From contig NZ_CP108100.1 in the NCBI RefSeq assembly GCF_036195045.1, positions 2,170,001-2,234,000 of the forward strand: 64,000 nucleotides of DNA. The letters are read 5' to 3'. This document shows positions 42,573 through 51,717 of this stretch, piece after piece. The notes under the pieces are model-generated. The model was given only the letters and a program-made list of their open reading frames with translations. It did not search any database and was not told the origin of the DNA. Position numbers and translations under genes: made by a program. The stretch is from Streptomyces sp. NBC_00236 (GTDB taxonomy: Bacteria; Actinomycetota; Actinomycetes; Streptomycetales; Streptomycetaceae). Positions within the stretch are counted from its first letter, which is position 1; each line of letters opens with the position of its first letter.

Positions 42573-42600
42573 GAGTTCTGCATCGATCGATGCAGAACTC
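42573..42600. promoter_or_regulatory. 28-bp perfect palindrome, TetR operator
   Basis: Bases 42573-42586 are fully complementary to 42587-42600, with no spacer and core TGCATCGATCGATGCA. It sits between the divergent TetR (start 42522) and SDR (start 42617) genes, directly before the SDR ribosome-binding site. Confidence 0.85.
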
Positions 42601-42616
42601 AGGGGAGGTTGTTGCC

Positions 42617-43363
42617 GTGGCACTGCTCGAAGGAAAGACAGCTCTCGTCACCGGGGGCAGCACGGGGATCGGTCTGGCCGCCGCGGTGCGGCTGGCGGCC
42701 GAGGGAGCGCATGTGTTCATCACCGGCCGGCGCAAGGCGGAACTCGACGCGGCCGTCGAGACGATCGGCTCGGCGACCGCCGTGATCGGCGACATCGCGG
42801 ACCTGGCCGATCTGGACCGGCTCTACGAGGCGGTCCGGGACCGTGGCCAGGGTCTGGACGTCCTGTTCGCGAACGCCTCCGTCGCCGCGTTCGCACCGCT
42901 GGAGCAGATCACCGAGGAGCACTTCGACACGCTCTTCGGGATCAACGTCCGGGGCACCCTGTTCACCGTCCAGAAGGCGTTGCCGCTGCTCAACGACGGA
43001 GCCTCGGTGATCCTGAACGGCTCCACCAACGTGGACTCGGGCGACGAGGCGTTCGGCGTGTACGCGGCCTCCAAGGCCGCCACCCGGTCCTTCGCCCGGA
43101 CCTGGGCCAACGAACTCAAGGGCCGCGGTATCCGGGTCAACGCGGTCACGCCGGGCCCGACCGACACCCCTGGCCTGTCGGGACTCGCGCCCGATCCGGA
43201 GCAGGCCGCCGGCCTGCGGCAGGCCCTGGCGGCGCAGGTGCCGCTGGGCCGGCTCGGGCGCCCGGAGGAGGTCGCCGCCGCCGTGGCCTTCCTCGCCTCC
43301 GGCCAGAGCAGCTTCATCACCGGTTCGAGCCTGTACGTCGACGGCGGCCTGAACCAGATCTGA
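42617..43363 (+). CDS. SDR-family oxidoreductase
   Basis: A 248-residue classical SDR with TGGSTGIG, a GDIADL segment, NASVAAF in place of NNAG, catalytic Tyr-Lys in YAASKAA and the C-terminal SSLYVDGG. The NAS variant and TetR pairing are typical of quinone or aldehyde-detoxifying SDRs. GTG 42617 has GGGAGG 8 nt upstream. Probably induced when the divergent TetR repressor binds a reactive carbonyl or drug. Confidence 0.9.
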   Translation: MALLEGKTALVTGGSTGIGLAAAVRLAAEGAHVFITGRRKAELDAAVETIGSATAVIGDIADLADLDRLYEAVRDRGQGLDVLFANASVAAFAPLEQITEEHFDTLFGINVRGTLFTVQKALPLLNDGASVILNGSTNVDSGDEAFGVYAASKAATRSFARTWANELKGRGIRVNAVTPGPTDTPGLSGLAPDPEQAAGLRQALAAQVPLGRLGRPEEVAAAVAFLASGQSSFITGSSLYVDGGLNQI

Positions 43364-43367
43364 GCCC

Positions 43368-43409
43368 GCCGGCGGCCCGCCCGAGGACGACTTCGGCCCG
43401 GGCCGCCGA
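43368..43409. terminator. Bidirectional terminator between SDR and esterase genes
   Basis: Arms 43368-43379 and 43398-43409 are complementary at 11 of 12 positions, between two convergent genes. Confidence 0.5.
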
Positions 43410-43418
43410 CGGCGGACG

Positions 43419-44894
43419 TCAGCCGGTGACGCAGCCGCTGTCCGCGATGACGAAGTAGCCGGCCGGTGACTCCTTCAGGGTGTGGGTGACGAAGACGTTG
43501 TACAGGCCCATGTTCTGATTCGAGCCGTTGGCGTACACGTACCCGCCGGTGGTGTGGGCCCTGCCCGCCGTCACATGCGCGTAGTTGGTGGCGGTGTGGC
43601 AGACGGCGGGGGTGCTGCCGCCGGTGGTGGTCGCCGTCACCTGGCCCGAGGCGGACCCGGCCGTGCCCTCGGCGTCGATCGCCGTCACGGTGTAGCGGTA
43701 GGCGGTCCCGGCGGTGAGGCCGGTGTCCGTGTACGTGGTGGCGGTGGGCGAGGCGATCTTCGTGCCGTTGCGGTGGACGGCGTACGAGGCGGCGCCCTCG
43801 ACGGCGTTCCAGGACAGGGAGGCGGTGGTGTCCGTGGTGCCGGTGACCCGCACGCCCGCGGGAGCCGGGAGCTGGTCACCGCCCCCGCCGGGGGCGGTGC
43901 CGTCCAGGCCCCAGAAGACGCCCGTGTAGTACGTCGAGCAGATCGTGTTCAGGAAGTACGCGGCCGTCGTCCCGCACTGCTGGTCGCCCGAGCCGGGGCT
44001 GACGGGCAGGCCGTGGCCCATGCCGGACAGGGAGTACGTCTCCACGGCCGGGTTCCCGGAGGCGTCGTCGTAGACGCTGCGGGTGGTGTTCCCGGGCAGG
44101 GTGTCGGTGGACGACGGGGTCTGGCCGATGCCCCAGACGTCCGTCCACTGGTCGCGCAGCGCCGTGGCGTTCGCCGGGTAGACCGTGTAGTCCGCGGTGC
44201 CCTGCCAGATCGCCACACGGGGCCAGGGGCCGGAGTATCCGGGGTGGGCCGCGCGGACCTTGTCGCCCCACTGTGCGGGCGTCAGCTTCTGCGGGCCCGT
44301 CTGGCAGCCGGACGCGGCCGCCTGGCTCGTGGCGCACTGGGCGGGCAGTCCCGAGGCGACGGAGCCGCCCGCGAACACGTCCGGGTAGGCGGCCAGCAGG
44401 TCCGCGGTCATGCCGCCTCCCGCCGAGAGGCCGGTGACGTACACCCGCCGGCCGTCCGAGCCGTAGGTCTGCTTCGCGTACTCGACCATCTGCACGACGG
44501 ACGCGGCCTCACCCTTGCCCCGGGTGTCATCGGCCGGGTCGAACCAGTTGAAGCAGGACAGCGCGTTGTTCGCCGACGTGGTCTGCGGGAAGACGACGGA
44601 GAAGCCCCACGCGTCGGCGTACTTCGGCCAGCCCGAGTTGGTGTAGTACGCGGAGGCCGTCTGCGTACAGCCGTGCAGGGCGACGACCAGGGGCGCGCCG
44701 GCCGGGAGTCCGGCGGGCGTGTAGGCGTACATCTGCAGGTTGCCGGGGTTGGAGCCGAAGCCGGTGACCTGCTGGAGGCCGCCGGCTGCGGCCGGGGTCG
44801 CGGCCGCGGTGGTGCTCAGGGTCGCCGCGAGCAGGCCGAGGACGGCCGTGGACGCGACGCGGCGGAGCAGGCGTCTCAGGATCGATGGGCGCAC
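43419..44894 (-). CDS. Secreted PHB-depolymerase-type esterase with fibronectin III domain
   Basis: A 491-residue secreted esterase. The signal peptide has paired Arg (RRLLRRVAS), so Tat export is possible, and ends near AAAGG. A catalytic domain (about 40-330) has oxyanion ALHGCTQTA, nucleophile elbow TGLSAGGGM, and GMGHGLP supplying His. A fibronectin III linker (about 345-430) follows, then a C-terminal segment with paired Cys (VCHTATNYAHVTAGRAH) like the substrate-binding domain of PHB depolymerases. It may degrade polyhydroxybutyrate or feruloyl esters. A 3-hydroxybutyrate dehydrogenase is encoded at 56413, compatible with polyester use. Confidence 0.9.
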   Translation of the reverse strand: MRPSILRRLLRRVASTAVLGLLAATLSTTAAATPAAAGGLQQVTGFGSNPGNLQMYAYTPAGLPAGAPLVVALHGCTQTASAYYTNSGWPKYADAWGFSVVFPQTTSANNALSCFNWFDPADDTRGKGEAASVVQMVEYAKQTYGSDGRRVYVTGLSAGGGMTADLLAAYPDVFAGGSVASGLPAQCATSQAAASGCQTGPQKLTPAQWGDKVRAAHPGYSGPWPRVAIWQGTADYTVYPANATALRDQWTDVWGIGQTPSSTDTLPGNTTRSVYDDASGNPAVETYSLSGMGHGLPVSPGSGDQQCGTTAAYFLNTICSTYYTGVFWGLDGTAPGGGGDQLPAPAGVRVTGTTDTTASLSWNAVEGAASYAVHRNGTKIASPTATTYTDTGLTAGTAYRYTVTAIDAEGTAGSASGQVTATTTGGSTPAVCHTATNYAHVTAGRAHTTGGYVYANGSNQNMGLYNVFVTHTLKESPAGYFVIADSGCVTG

Positions 44895-45126
44895 GGGTGC
44901 CTCCCTGGTCGGTGCGTGCGGGATACGGGGTTGCTGCTGCCGGAACCTACGAGCAGTGCTTCCGTACGCCCATGTGGCAGGCGGACACCGGAGGGTGCGT
45001 GCTGTGTGCGGCGCGGCCCTTGCGCGGGAGCGCGGGGATCACGCGCCGCCTCCCCGGTGGCAGACCGTCGCAGGTGCCCGGCGCGGTCCGGGGACGGGCT
45101 GCCGCCGGCCCCGGACCGCCCCGTGC

Positions 45127-46908
45127 TCACCGGTAGACGCGGGCCTGCAGACCGTAGAGCTCCGCGTAGAGGCCTCCCTGCTCGACGAGTTCGGTGTGGC
45201 TGCCGGACTCGCTGACCCGCCCCTGTTCCAGGACCACGATCACGTCGGCCATGCGTACGGTGGAGAAGCGGTGGGAGACCAGCAGGCTGACGGCTCCGGC
45301 GCGCGTCCGCGCATCGGCGACCAGGTCGGCGAAACGTGTGAACAGGGCGTGTTCCGCCGCGGCGTCGAGAGCGGAGGCCGGTTCGTCCAGGGCCACGAGC
45401 AGCGGGTCGTGGCGCAGCAGTGTGCGTGCCAGGCCCAGCTTCTGCCACTGCCCGCCCGACAGTTCGGTCCCGTCCCCGTAAGCCCGGCCCACCAGCCCGT
45501 CGAGGCCTTCGGGGACCTTCCCGGCGGCCCCGCAGGCGTCGGCCCTCTCGATGGCCTGCTGGAGCGCTCGGTCGTCGTCGAGGCGTTGGACATCGCCGAT
45601 GCCGATCGTGTCGCGCAGTCGAAGCTCCAGGCGGGCGAAGTCCTGGAAGAGCGTCGCCACCCGGTGCTGCCACCGGGCGGGGTCGAGCGTGGCCAGGTCG
45701 ACCCCGTCGATCAGGATGCGGCCCGATGTGGGGCGGTAGAGCCCGCAGAGCAGCTTCACCAAGGTGCTCTTGCCTGCCCCGTTCTCTCCGACGACGGCCA
45801 CGGCGGAGCCGGCCGGGATGTCGAGCGTGACGCCGTCGAGGATCTTCCGGTCGCTGCCGGGATAGGTGAAGCCGACGTTCTCCAGACGGATCCCCTTCGC
45901 CAGCGCGGCGGGGACGGGCCTGCCTGCCGGTGCCGGTGTACGAACCGTCACCTCCCGCAGCGAGCGCAACCGGGACGCGGTGCGACCCGCCTGCTGGAGC
46001 AGGGGCAGGAGCCCCAGGGCGACGGCGACCTGGAGGGAGAGCTGGGCGGCGAGCGCGATGACGAGGATGACGTCGCCGAGCCCCGCCCCACCGTGCACGG
46101 CCTGCCGGACGACGAGCCAGATGGCGGCGCCGTACGCCAGAGCGAAGCAGAGCTGGCCTGTGGCGCGCAGCGCGGCGGCCGTGATGTGGGCGCGGCGAAG
46201 TTCCCTGGTGGTTGCCGCCCAGTCGCGCAGGTGGCGGTCGATCAGCATGGCGCCCGCGTCGGCCAGGCGGATCTCCTTGGCCGAGGCGTGGGTGGTCGCC
46301 AGGTCGAGGAGATGACGGCCCAGGCGGATCGCGGGGGCCTGGCGTTCCTTGGCGTCGTCGATGCGCTCCTGTGCCCGGTGCGCGGTCAGCACGGGCAGGG
46401 CCCCGACGAGCGGCAGGAGCAGCAGCCAGGGGCTGAGCATCCCCAGGAGCACCGCGGTCAGCCCCAGTTGCACGGCCAGGCCGCCGAGTTGGAGGACGGC
46501 TTCCAGTCCGGAGCGGGTCCGGGGGAGCTCTTCGCGGATCAGCGCGAGCGTGTCCGCGTACGCGGGGGTCTCCAGCTGTTCGAGACCGGAGGGCCCTTGG
46601 GAGAGTGCGATGAGTTCGTTCTGCAGCTCGACCTCGGCGAGGTCGCCGAGTTCGAAGTAGGACAGGTGCGCGAAGTGGTTCATCATGAGCTCCAGCACCA
46701 GGAGCAGCGCGGCGGTCAGGCCGAGCAGGACGGCGGCGCTGGTGTCGTGCCCGAGCGCCGCGGTGGTGAGCCCTTTCAGACACAGCGCGATCAGCGGGGT
46801 GGCCGCGTACCCGAGCAGCATCATGGTGCCGGCGCGCAGCAGGCGCCGGGGGTCGCAGCGCCAGGCCAGGGCGAGCAGATGGCGGACGGCCTGGATCAGG
46901 GCGGTCAT
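45127..46908 (-). CDS. ABC half-exporter (membrane plus ATPase), second subunit
   Basis: A 593-residue half-transporter with six helices (about 1-310) and a C-terminal ATPase: Walker A GENGAGKST, signature LSGGQWQKLGL, Walker B LLVALDEPASALD, switch His in VSHRFSTVR. ATG 46908 overlaps the upstream partner's stop (ATGA), so the two form a heterodimer. LSGGQWQ is seen in peptide and natural-product exporters. Divergent from the biosynthetic genes at 49394, it probably exports their product. Confidence 0.9.
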   Translation of the reverse strand: MTALIQAVRHLLALAWRCDPRRLLRAGTMMLLGYAATPLIALCLKGLTTAALGHDTSAAVLLGLTAALLLVLELMMNHFAHLSYFELGDLAEVELQNELIALSQGPSGLEQLETPAYADTLALIREELPRTRSGLEAVLQLGGLAVQLGLTAVLLGMLSPWLLLLPLVGALPVLTAHRAQERIDDAKERQAPAIRLGRHLLDLATTHASAKEIRLADAGAMLIDRHLRDWAATTRELRRAHITAAALRATGQLCFALAYGAAIWLVVRQAVHGGAGLGDVILVIALAAQLSLQVAVALGLLPLLQQAGRTASRLRSLREVTVRTPAPAGRPVPAALAKGIRLENVGFTYPGSDRKILDGVTLDIPAGSAVAVVGENGAGKSTLVKLLCGLYRPTSGRILIDGVDLATLDPARWQHRVATLFQDFARLELRLRDTIGIGDVQRLDDDRALQQAIERADACGAAGKVPEGLDGLVGRAYGDGTELSGGQWQKLGLARTLLRHDPLLVALDEPASALDAAAEHALFTRFADLVADARTRAGAVSLLVSHRFSTVRMADVIVVLEQGRVSESGSHTELVEQGGLYAELYGLQARVYR

Positions 46909-48788
46909 CGGGATGCTCCTTGCCCGGCGGCGCGGGGTGTGGTGCCGGGCGTGAATCGTTCGGCCTGGGTGCGGAAGAGTTCGGCGTAGCGTCCGTCGAG
47001 GTCCATGAGTTCCTGGTGGGTGCCGGACTCGGTGACCTTGCCGTCGGCCAGGACGACGATGCGGTCGGCGCGGCGCACGCTGGAGAACCGGTGGGCGATG
47101 ATGACGCTGGTGACGCCCCGGGTGAGTTCCAGGAAGCGGTCGAAGAACGCCGCCTCGGCCCGGACGTCGAGCTGGGCGGTGGGCTCGTCGAGGACGAGCA
47201 GATGGGCGCCGTCGTCGAGGGCGAGCAGGGCACGGGCCAGGGCGATGCGCTGCCACTGGCCACCGGAAAGGTCGGTTCCGCCCTCGTAGTCGGCGCTGAG
47301 GACCGTGTCCAGGCCGTGGGCGAGGCCGTCGAGCAGCTCCGCCACCCCGGCCCGGCTCGCCGCTTCGCGCAGCGCGGGAGTGTCGTGGAGCAGGCCGGGG
47401 CGGCCGAGGGCGATGTTCTGTGCGGCGGTCAGCTGGAGCCGGGTGAAGTCCTGGAAGATGACAGCGATCCGGCGGTGCCACGCCGGAGCCGGAAGGTCTT
47501 CCAGATTCGTGCCGCCGACGGTGATGCGACCGCCGGTGGGCTCGTGGATCCTGGTCAGCAGTTTGACCAGAGTGGTCTTTCCCGCTCCGTTGAGGCCGAC
47601 GATCGCGGTGGAGCGGCCCGGGGTCAGTTCCAGGTCGAGTCCGGTCAGGACGTCAGGGGCATCCGGCTGGTAGCGGAAGTCCACCCGCTCGAAGCGGATC
47701 GCGCCGGTGGCGGCCTCCGGTACGGGTTCCGTGTCGTCGGGCGGGCTCTGCCTCCGTTCGAGCTGGCGCAGTGCGTCGTCCGCAGTGAAGCCGTAGAGGG
47801 TCTGCATGTCGCTCTCGGGAAAGAACACCCCGAAGCGCAGCGGAATCAGTACGGCCTGCAGCGCGGCGGCCAGTTGCAGGAGCGAGAGGTCGCCCTGGGC
47901 GCCGCCACGGCCGAGCAGCGCCAGTGCCGTTCCGCCGCCGGCCAGTGCGACGGCGGCCAGGGTGACGAAGGGGCGCAGCAGCAGGTCGCGCCGGATCGCC
48001 CACAGCGGTTCGAGGTAGCCGCGGGCCTCGACGCCGTGGCGCTCGCGCAGCCAGGGGACGAGGCCCAGCATCCGGGCCTCCTTGGCCAGCGCGGCCGAGG
48101 TGGCGGTGCGGCGCAGATAGGACAGCCGGCGTCGGCGGCCGGTCATGGTGGCGCGCCGGGCACCGAACTTGCCGAGGGATCCGCGCTGACCGTGCCGGAT
48201 CACGAGCGCGGTGGCCACGACGACGAGCCCGGAAAGCGGCCCGAGGACCAGGGTCACCATCGCGGTGGCGCCCGCCAGTTGGGCGTACCGGGCAAGGAGC
48301 GCCAGGGCTCCGGCGGCCGCGTCGCCCGGGGTGGGCGAGACGCGATCGAAGCCGCTGCGGGCCTCGGCGAGGGTGTCGAGTACCTCCTGGCGCTCCAGGT
48401 CCGCGAGCGGGAGCCGGGTGAGTGTGCACGTCATCAGGTCGGCGATCCGGGCGCCGTCGACCTGACGGCAGACCATTTCGCTCGCCAACGTCTGGAAGGG
48501 TGCCAGAAGTTGGTGCAGGACGAACGCTCCCACGGCGAGCAGCAGCGCGGTGCCGATCCGCGCCGGTGGCTGCCCGGCCGGGCTCGCGAGAGCGTCGGGG
48601 AGTGCGGCGATGACATGGCTCGTGGCGAGGATGAACGCGATCGGCAGCAGACCGACCGCAAGGTGGAGAGCGATGACGCCGGCGAGCGGCGCCGGAGCGA
48701 CCGCGCGCAGGAGCCGTGCGGTGTCGGCCCATCTGCGGACGCGGCGCCCGAGGGAGGCGACGGGCCCGGTGGGCGGGCTGACGGACAT
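46905..48788 (-). CDS. ABC half-exporter (membrane plus ATPase), first subunit
   Basis: A 627-residue half-transporter with an N-terminal extension, about six helices and an ATPase with Walker A GLNGAGKTT, signature LSGGQWQRIAL, Walker B LLVLDEPTAQLD and IAHRFSS. Both nucleotide sites of the predicted heterodimer look intact. ATG 48788 has GGAGG 9 nt upstream. It is transcribed away from the biosynthetic genes across a 605-bp shared upstream region. Confidence 0.9.
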   Translation of the reverse strand: MSVSPPTGPVASLGRRVRRWADTARLLRAVAPAPLAGVIALHLAVGLLPIAFILATSHVIAALPDALASPAGQPPARIGTALLLAVGAFVLHQLLAPFQTLASEMVCRQVDGARIADLMTCTLTRLPLADLERQEVLDTLAEARSGFDRVSPTPGDAAAGALALLARYAQLAGATAMVTLVLGPLSGLVVVATALVIRHGQRGSLGKFGARRATMTGRRRRLSYLRRTATSAALAKEARMLGLVPWLRERHGVEARGYLEPLWAIRRDLLLRPFVTLAAVALAGGGTALALLGRGGAQGDLSLLQLAAALQAVLIPLRFGVFFPESDMQTLYGFTADDALRQLERRQSPPDDTEPVPEAATGAIRFERVDFRYQPDAPDVLTGLDLELTPGRSTAIVGLNGAGKTTLVKLLTRIHEPTGGRITVGGTNLEDLPAPAWHRRIAVIFQDFTRLQLTAAQNIALGRPGLLHDTPALREAASRAGVAELLDGLAHGLDTVLSADYEGGTDLSGGQWQRIALARALLALDDGAHLLVLDEPTAQLDVRAEAAFFDRFLELTRGVTSVIIAHRFSSVRRADRIVVLADGKVTESGTHQELMDLDGRYAELFRTQAERFTPGTTPRAAGQGASR

Positions 48789-48978
48789 GGCGGAGCGCCT
48801 CCGTATCGGTGGGCGTGAAGGCCGGTGGGCAGGCGCGGGCGGCGGCACGAAGGGGCCGCCTGTACGCGGATGCGACGGGGTGCGGAGATACGGGCTCGAA
48901 GGGCCCGTCTCCGGGACGTCACTGTCACCGGAGCGGCGCGAGGCAAGAGCTTGGCGAAGACCCATACCCACGTCAAGA

Positions 48979-49011
48979 GTTCACCGAATATTCACCTCAC
49001 GTCGACCTGTC
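48979..49011 (+). promoter_or_regulatory. Candidate PHO box (PhoP direct repeats)
   Basis: Three consecutive 11-bp units, GTTCACCGAAT, ATTCACCTCAC and GTCGACCTGTC. The first two carry the TTCACC core of Streptomyces PhoP direct-repeat units and the third is weaker. It lies upstream of the predicted promoter of the biosynthetic genes. Confidence 0.5.
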
Positions 49012-49049
49012 GAGGCGATCGCCATGGACCGCCCGCCGAAAACTCGGCC

Positions 49050-49079
49050 TGGACATGTGGTGTCGCGGGCCTCTACTGT
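49050..49079 (+). promoter_or_regulatory. Candidate promoter of the biosynthetic operon
   Basis: TGGACA (49050-49055) and TACTGT (49074-49079) are separated by 18 bp, a fair match to the vegetative TTGACA/TANNNT pattern. Confidence 0.4.
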
Positions 49080-49393
49080 CCCGTCCGGAGTCACACAAGT
49101 CGCGTTCGCCTCAACGGTGTTCGCAGCGCACGACGAGATATTCCAGGCCGCGGGGCCGTACCGTGCCCACCGCGCCGCCGACATCGCAGCCGCAGCCTCA
49201 GCGCCGAGGCACCGGAGCCGAGGCTTCTCTCCCTCGCCCGTCTCCGCACAGCCCCGCCCGGCGATCCCGGTCCCTGCTGTCGGCTCACCCACGCCCTCGA
49301 TCGCCGCGCCCCGCTCCGGCCTCACCCCCCGTCCGCCCCACCCGCTCCTGCCCTCATGCCGCCCGGGCAGAACCCTGCTGTGAGGTATCCGCC

Positions 49394-50803
49394 ATGGCAC
49401 ACACCGGTGCCCGCACTGTGCCGTTCCTCGGGAAGAGAACCGCCGAGGGCCCCATGACCTGGGGACAACGCGCCATCTGGAAGTCGATCCGCTGGCTCGA
49501 CGACGAAGCGCACTACTTCAACATCCGCCGCACAGCCACCGTCCCGCCCGGGCGCACCGTCGACCAGGTCACGGCGGCCCTGTCCACGCTGCTCTCCCGG
49601 CACGAGGCGCTGCGCACCCGTTTCCGTGAGACCACCGACGGGCGGTGGCTGCAGTGCGTGGCGGCCGAGGGCGAGCTCCCGTTCGACGTGCTCGACGCGC
49701 CCTCCGGGACGGCCGGCCAGGTCGCCGACGACGTGGCCGGCGAGCTGGCCGGGCGCACCTTCCGGCACGCCGAGGAGTTCCCCTTCCGCTGCACGCTCGT
49801 CCTCGACGACGGCCGTCCCGCACACCTCGCGCTGGTCTTCTCCCATCTGGGCGCCGACTTCTGGGGCGTGCGCGAACTGGAGCGCGAGCTGGGCGAGTTG
49901 CTGCTCGGCGACACGGCTGACGAACCCGACTGGCAGCCTCTGGACCAGGCTGCCTTCGAGACGGACGGGCCCGGTGCGGCACGCGGCGCGGCGGCGGTGA
50001 CGTACTGGCGCAAGACGCTCGGCCGGGTGCCCGCCACCCTCTTTCCCTCGGTCGGGGACGAGGGGCGCCCGGAGCGCTTCGTACGGCTCGGCATGGACTC
50101 CCCGGCCACCGCCCTGGCGGCCACCGTGCTCGCCGACCGCTGCCAGGTCAGCACCGGCACCGTTCTTCTCGCCGCGACCGCGACGGTCCTGGGGGCCTAC
50201 ACCGGCCACACGACCGTGCCGCTTCAGCTGATCGCGGTCAACCGTCACGACGAGCGCAGCCGCCGGCTCGTCGCCGCCATGGCGGAGAACGCCCTGTTCT
50301 CGCTCGATGTCGGCGAGGGCACCTTCGACCGGGCCGTACGCAGCGCCTTCCTGTCCGGCATGAACGCCTACCGGCACGCCCACTACGACCCGCTGGCCGT
50401 CGACGAGGTCCTCGACGAGGCACGTGTCCAGAGCGCCGGCACCCTGAACCTCGGCCAGTTCTTCAACGACAAGCGCATGCACGACCGCTGGGAGCGGCCC
50501 CCGGTCACCGACGGCTCCGCGCACGCACTGGCGGCACTGGCCGCGAAGACCCGGATCTCGCACATCGGCTCATGGGAACGCCAGGACGCCACCTTCTTCC
50601 TGCACACGAAGTACGCCGCGGACACCTGCCTGCTGTACCTGATGGCCGACACCGACCTGATCCCCCGCCGGGATGTCGAACGCCTGCTGCTGGCCTTCGA
50701 GTCACTGCTCGTCGGGAGCGTCCCCGGCCCCCTCGCGCTGTCCGCGTTCCGGGCCTCGGCGCCCCGCACCACCGAACCGATCTCAGGAGACCACCAGCGA
50801 TGA
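49394..50803 (+). CDS. Stand-alone NRPS condensation-domain protein
   Basis: A 469-residue condensation-fold protein: MTWGQRAIWKSIRWLDD (C1-like), LLSRHEALRTRF (C2), FSHLGADFWG (C3, with His151 and Asp155 of HHXXXDG kept but the first His replaced by Ser), and C-terminal FFNDKRMHDRW/TKYAADTCLLYLM regions. No adenylation or carrier domain is attached. It probably joins an acyl or aminoacyl group on the cluster's carrier protein to an amine or alcohol. It is the first gene of the operon and overlaps the oxygenase gene by 4 nt. ATG 49394 has GAGG 9 nt upstream. Confidence 0.85.
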   Translation: MAHTGARTVPFLGKRTAEGPMTWGQRAIWKSIRWLDDEAHYFNIRRTATVPPGRTVDQVTAALSTLLSRHEALRTRFRETTDGRWLQCVAAEGELPFDVLDAPSGTAGQVADDVAGELAGRTFRHAEEFPFRCTLVLDDGRPAHLALVFSHLGADFWGVRELERELGELLLGDTADEPDWQPLDQAAFETDGPGAARGAAAVTYWRKTLGRVPATLFPSVGDEGRPERFVRLGMDSPATALAATVLADRCQVSTGTVLLAATATVLGAYTGHTTVPLQLIAVNRHDERSRRLVAAMAENALFSLDVGEGTFDRAVRSAFLSGMNAYRHAHYDPLAVDEVLDEARVQSAGTLNLGQFFNDKRMHDRWERPPVTDGSAHALAALAAKTRISHIGSWERQDATFFLHTKYAADTCLLYLMADTDLIPRRDVERLLLAFESLLVGSVPGPLALSAFRASAPRTTEPISGDHQR

Positions 50804-51681
50804 CCGTCACCCCCGTCTGGGACGCCGACGTCGCGACCGCCGTCACACGGCTGACGGCGGCCGCGCAGGACGAGTACTACAACCCGTACCAGACCTTCGA
50901 CTGGCCCGACCGCATCCCCGACGGCGCCCTGTGGATGAGCGAGGACCTGATCTCCGTACACGGCACGGCGGCCGCGGGGGAGCTCACCCGCGAGCAGTAT
51001 CTGGCCCTGTCCAAGTGGGAGAGCATCAACTTCTACAGCCTCAACGTGCACGGTATCCGTGAGCTGATGCTGGAGGTCGTACGCCGCATCCACGCACCCG
51101 GCTACGAGATCCCCACCCCGTTCTTCCACCACTTCCTCGGCGAGGAGAACGAACACATGTGGTTCTTCGCCGAATTCTGCCTGCGCTACGGCGGACGGCT
51201 CTTCCCCGACCGGTCCATGGCCTTCCCCACCGACGGACACTCGGCACAGTTCGACAACTTCGTCGTCTTCAGCCGCATCCTGATCTTCGAGCAGATCGTC
51301 GACCACTTCAACAGCCGGATGGCCGCCGACAGCTCCCTTCCCGACACCATCCGCGCCATCAACCGCGTGCACCACCAGGACGAGTCCCGCCACATCGCGT
51401 TCGGCGCCCAGCTCGTACGGGCCCTGTGGGAGCGGTTGCTCGCCACGGACGACGAGCGGGAGATCGCCACGGCACGCCGGTACGTGGAGAAGTACATCGC
51501 CAGCTCCCTGCAGCAGCTCTACAGCGTGGACGCCTACCGTGACGCCGGCATTCCCGACCCCTTCGCCTTCCGCACCCGCGTCATCGGTGACCCGGCCCGC
51601 CCGGCGGCGCACGCCGCCATCGCCTCGCGCACGAACGCCTTCTACCGGCGCATCGGCGTCCTTCAGCCCGCCGCGGCCTGA
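50800..51681 (+). CDS. AurF-like diiron N-oxygenase
   Basis: A 293-residue ferritin-like protein related to p-aminobenzoate N-oxygenase AurF. Diiron ligand candidates are Glu74 (KWES), Glu116 and His119 (GEENEHM), Glu164 (IFEQIVDHF) and Glu195 and His198 (HHQDESRHIAFG). AurF and CmlI oxidise aryl amines stepwise to nitro groups; other members hydroxylate. ATG 50800 overlaps the condensation gene stop (ATGA). With the carrier-protein genes downstream it probably oxidises the amine of a carrier-bound or free intermediate. Confidence 0.88.
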   Translation: MTVTPVWDADVATAVTRLTAAAQDEYYNPYQTFDWPDRIPDGALWMSEDLISVHGTAAAGELTREQYLALSKWESINFYSLNVHGIRELMLEVVRRIHAPGYEIPTPFFHHFLGEENEHMWFFAEFCLRYGGRLFPDRSMAFPTDGHSAQFDNFVVFSRILIFEQIVDHFNSRMAADSSLPDTIRAINRVHHQDESRHIAFGAQLVRALWERLLATDDEREIATARRYVEKYIASSLQQLYSVDAYRDAGIPDPFAFRTRVIGDPARPAAHAAIASRTNAFYRRIGVLQPAAA

Positions 51682-51717
51682 ACCCGCCTTCCCCGTTCCT
51701 GCCCGAAGGAGTTCACG

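Larger units (their letters stand above)
48789..49393. other. 605-bp divergent control region of the biosynthetic cluster
   Basis: No convincing gene; frames through it lack ribosome-binding sites and protein-like composition. It holds a candidate PHO box (48979-49011) and a plausible plus-strand promoter (49050-49079), giving a 5' leader of about 300 nt for the condensation-protein gene. Confidence 0.5.

Noticed and set aside
48550..49383. Long plus-strand frames across the exporter/cluster intergenic region
   Set aside because: They begin antisense to the exporter gene, lack ribosome-binding sites and consist of Arg/Pro/Ala runs.
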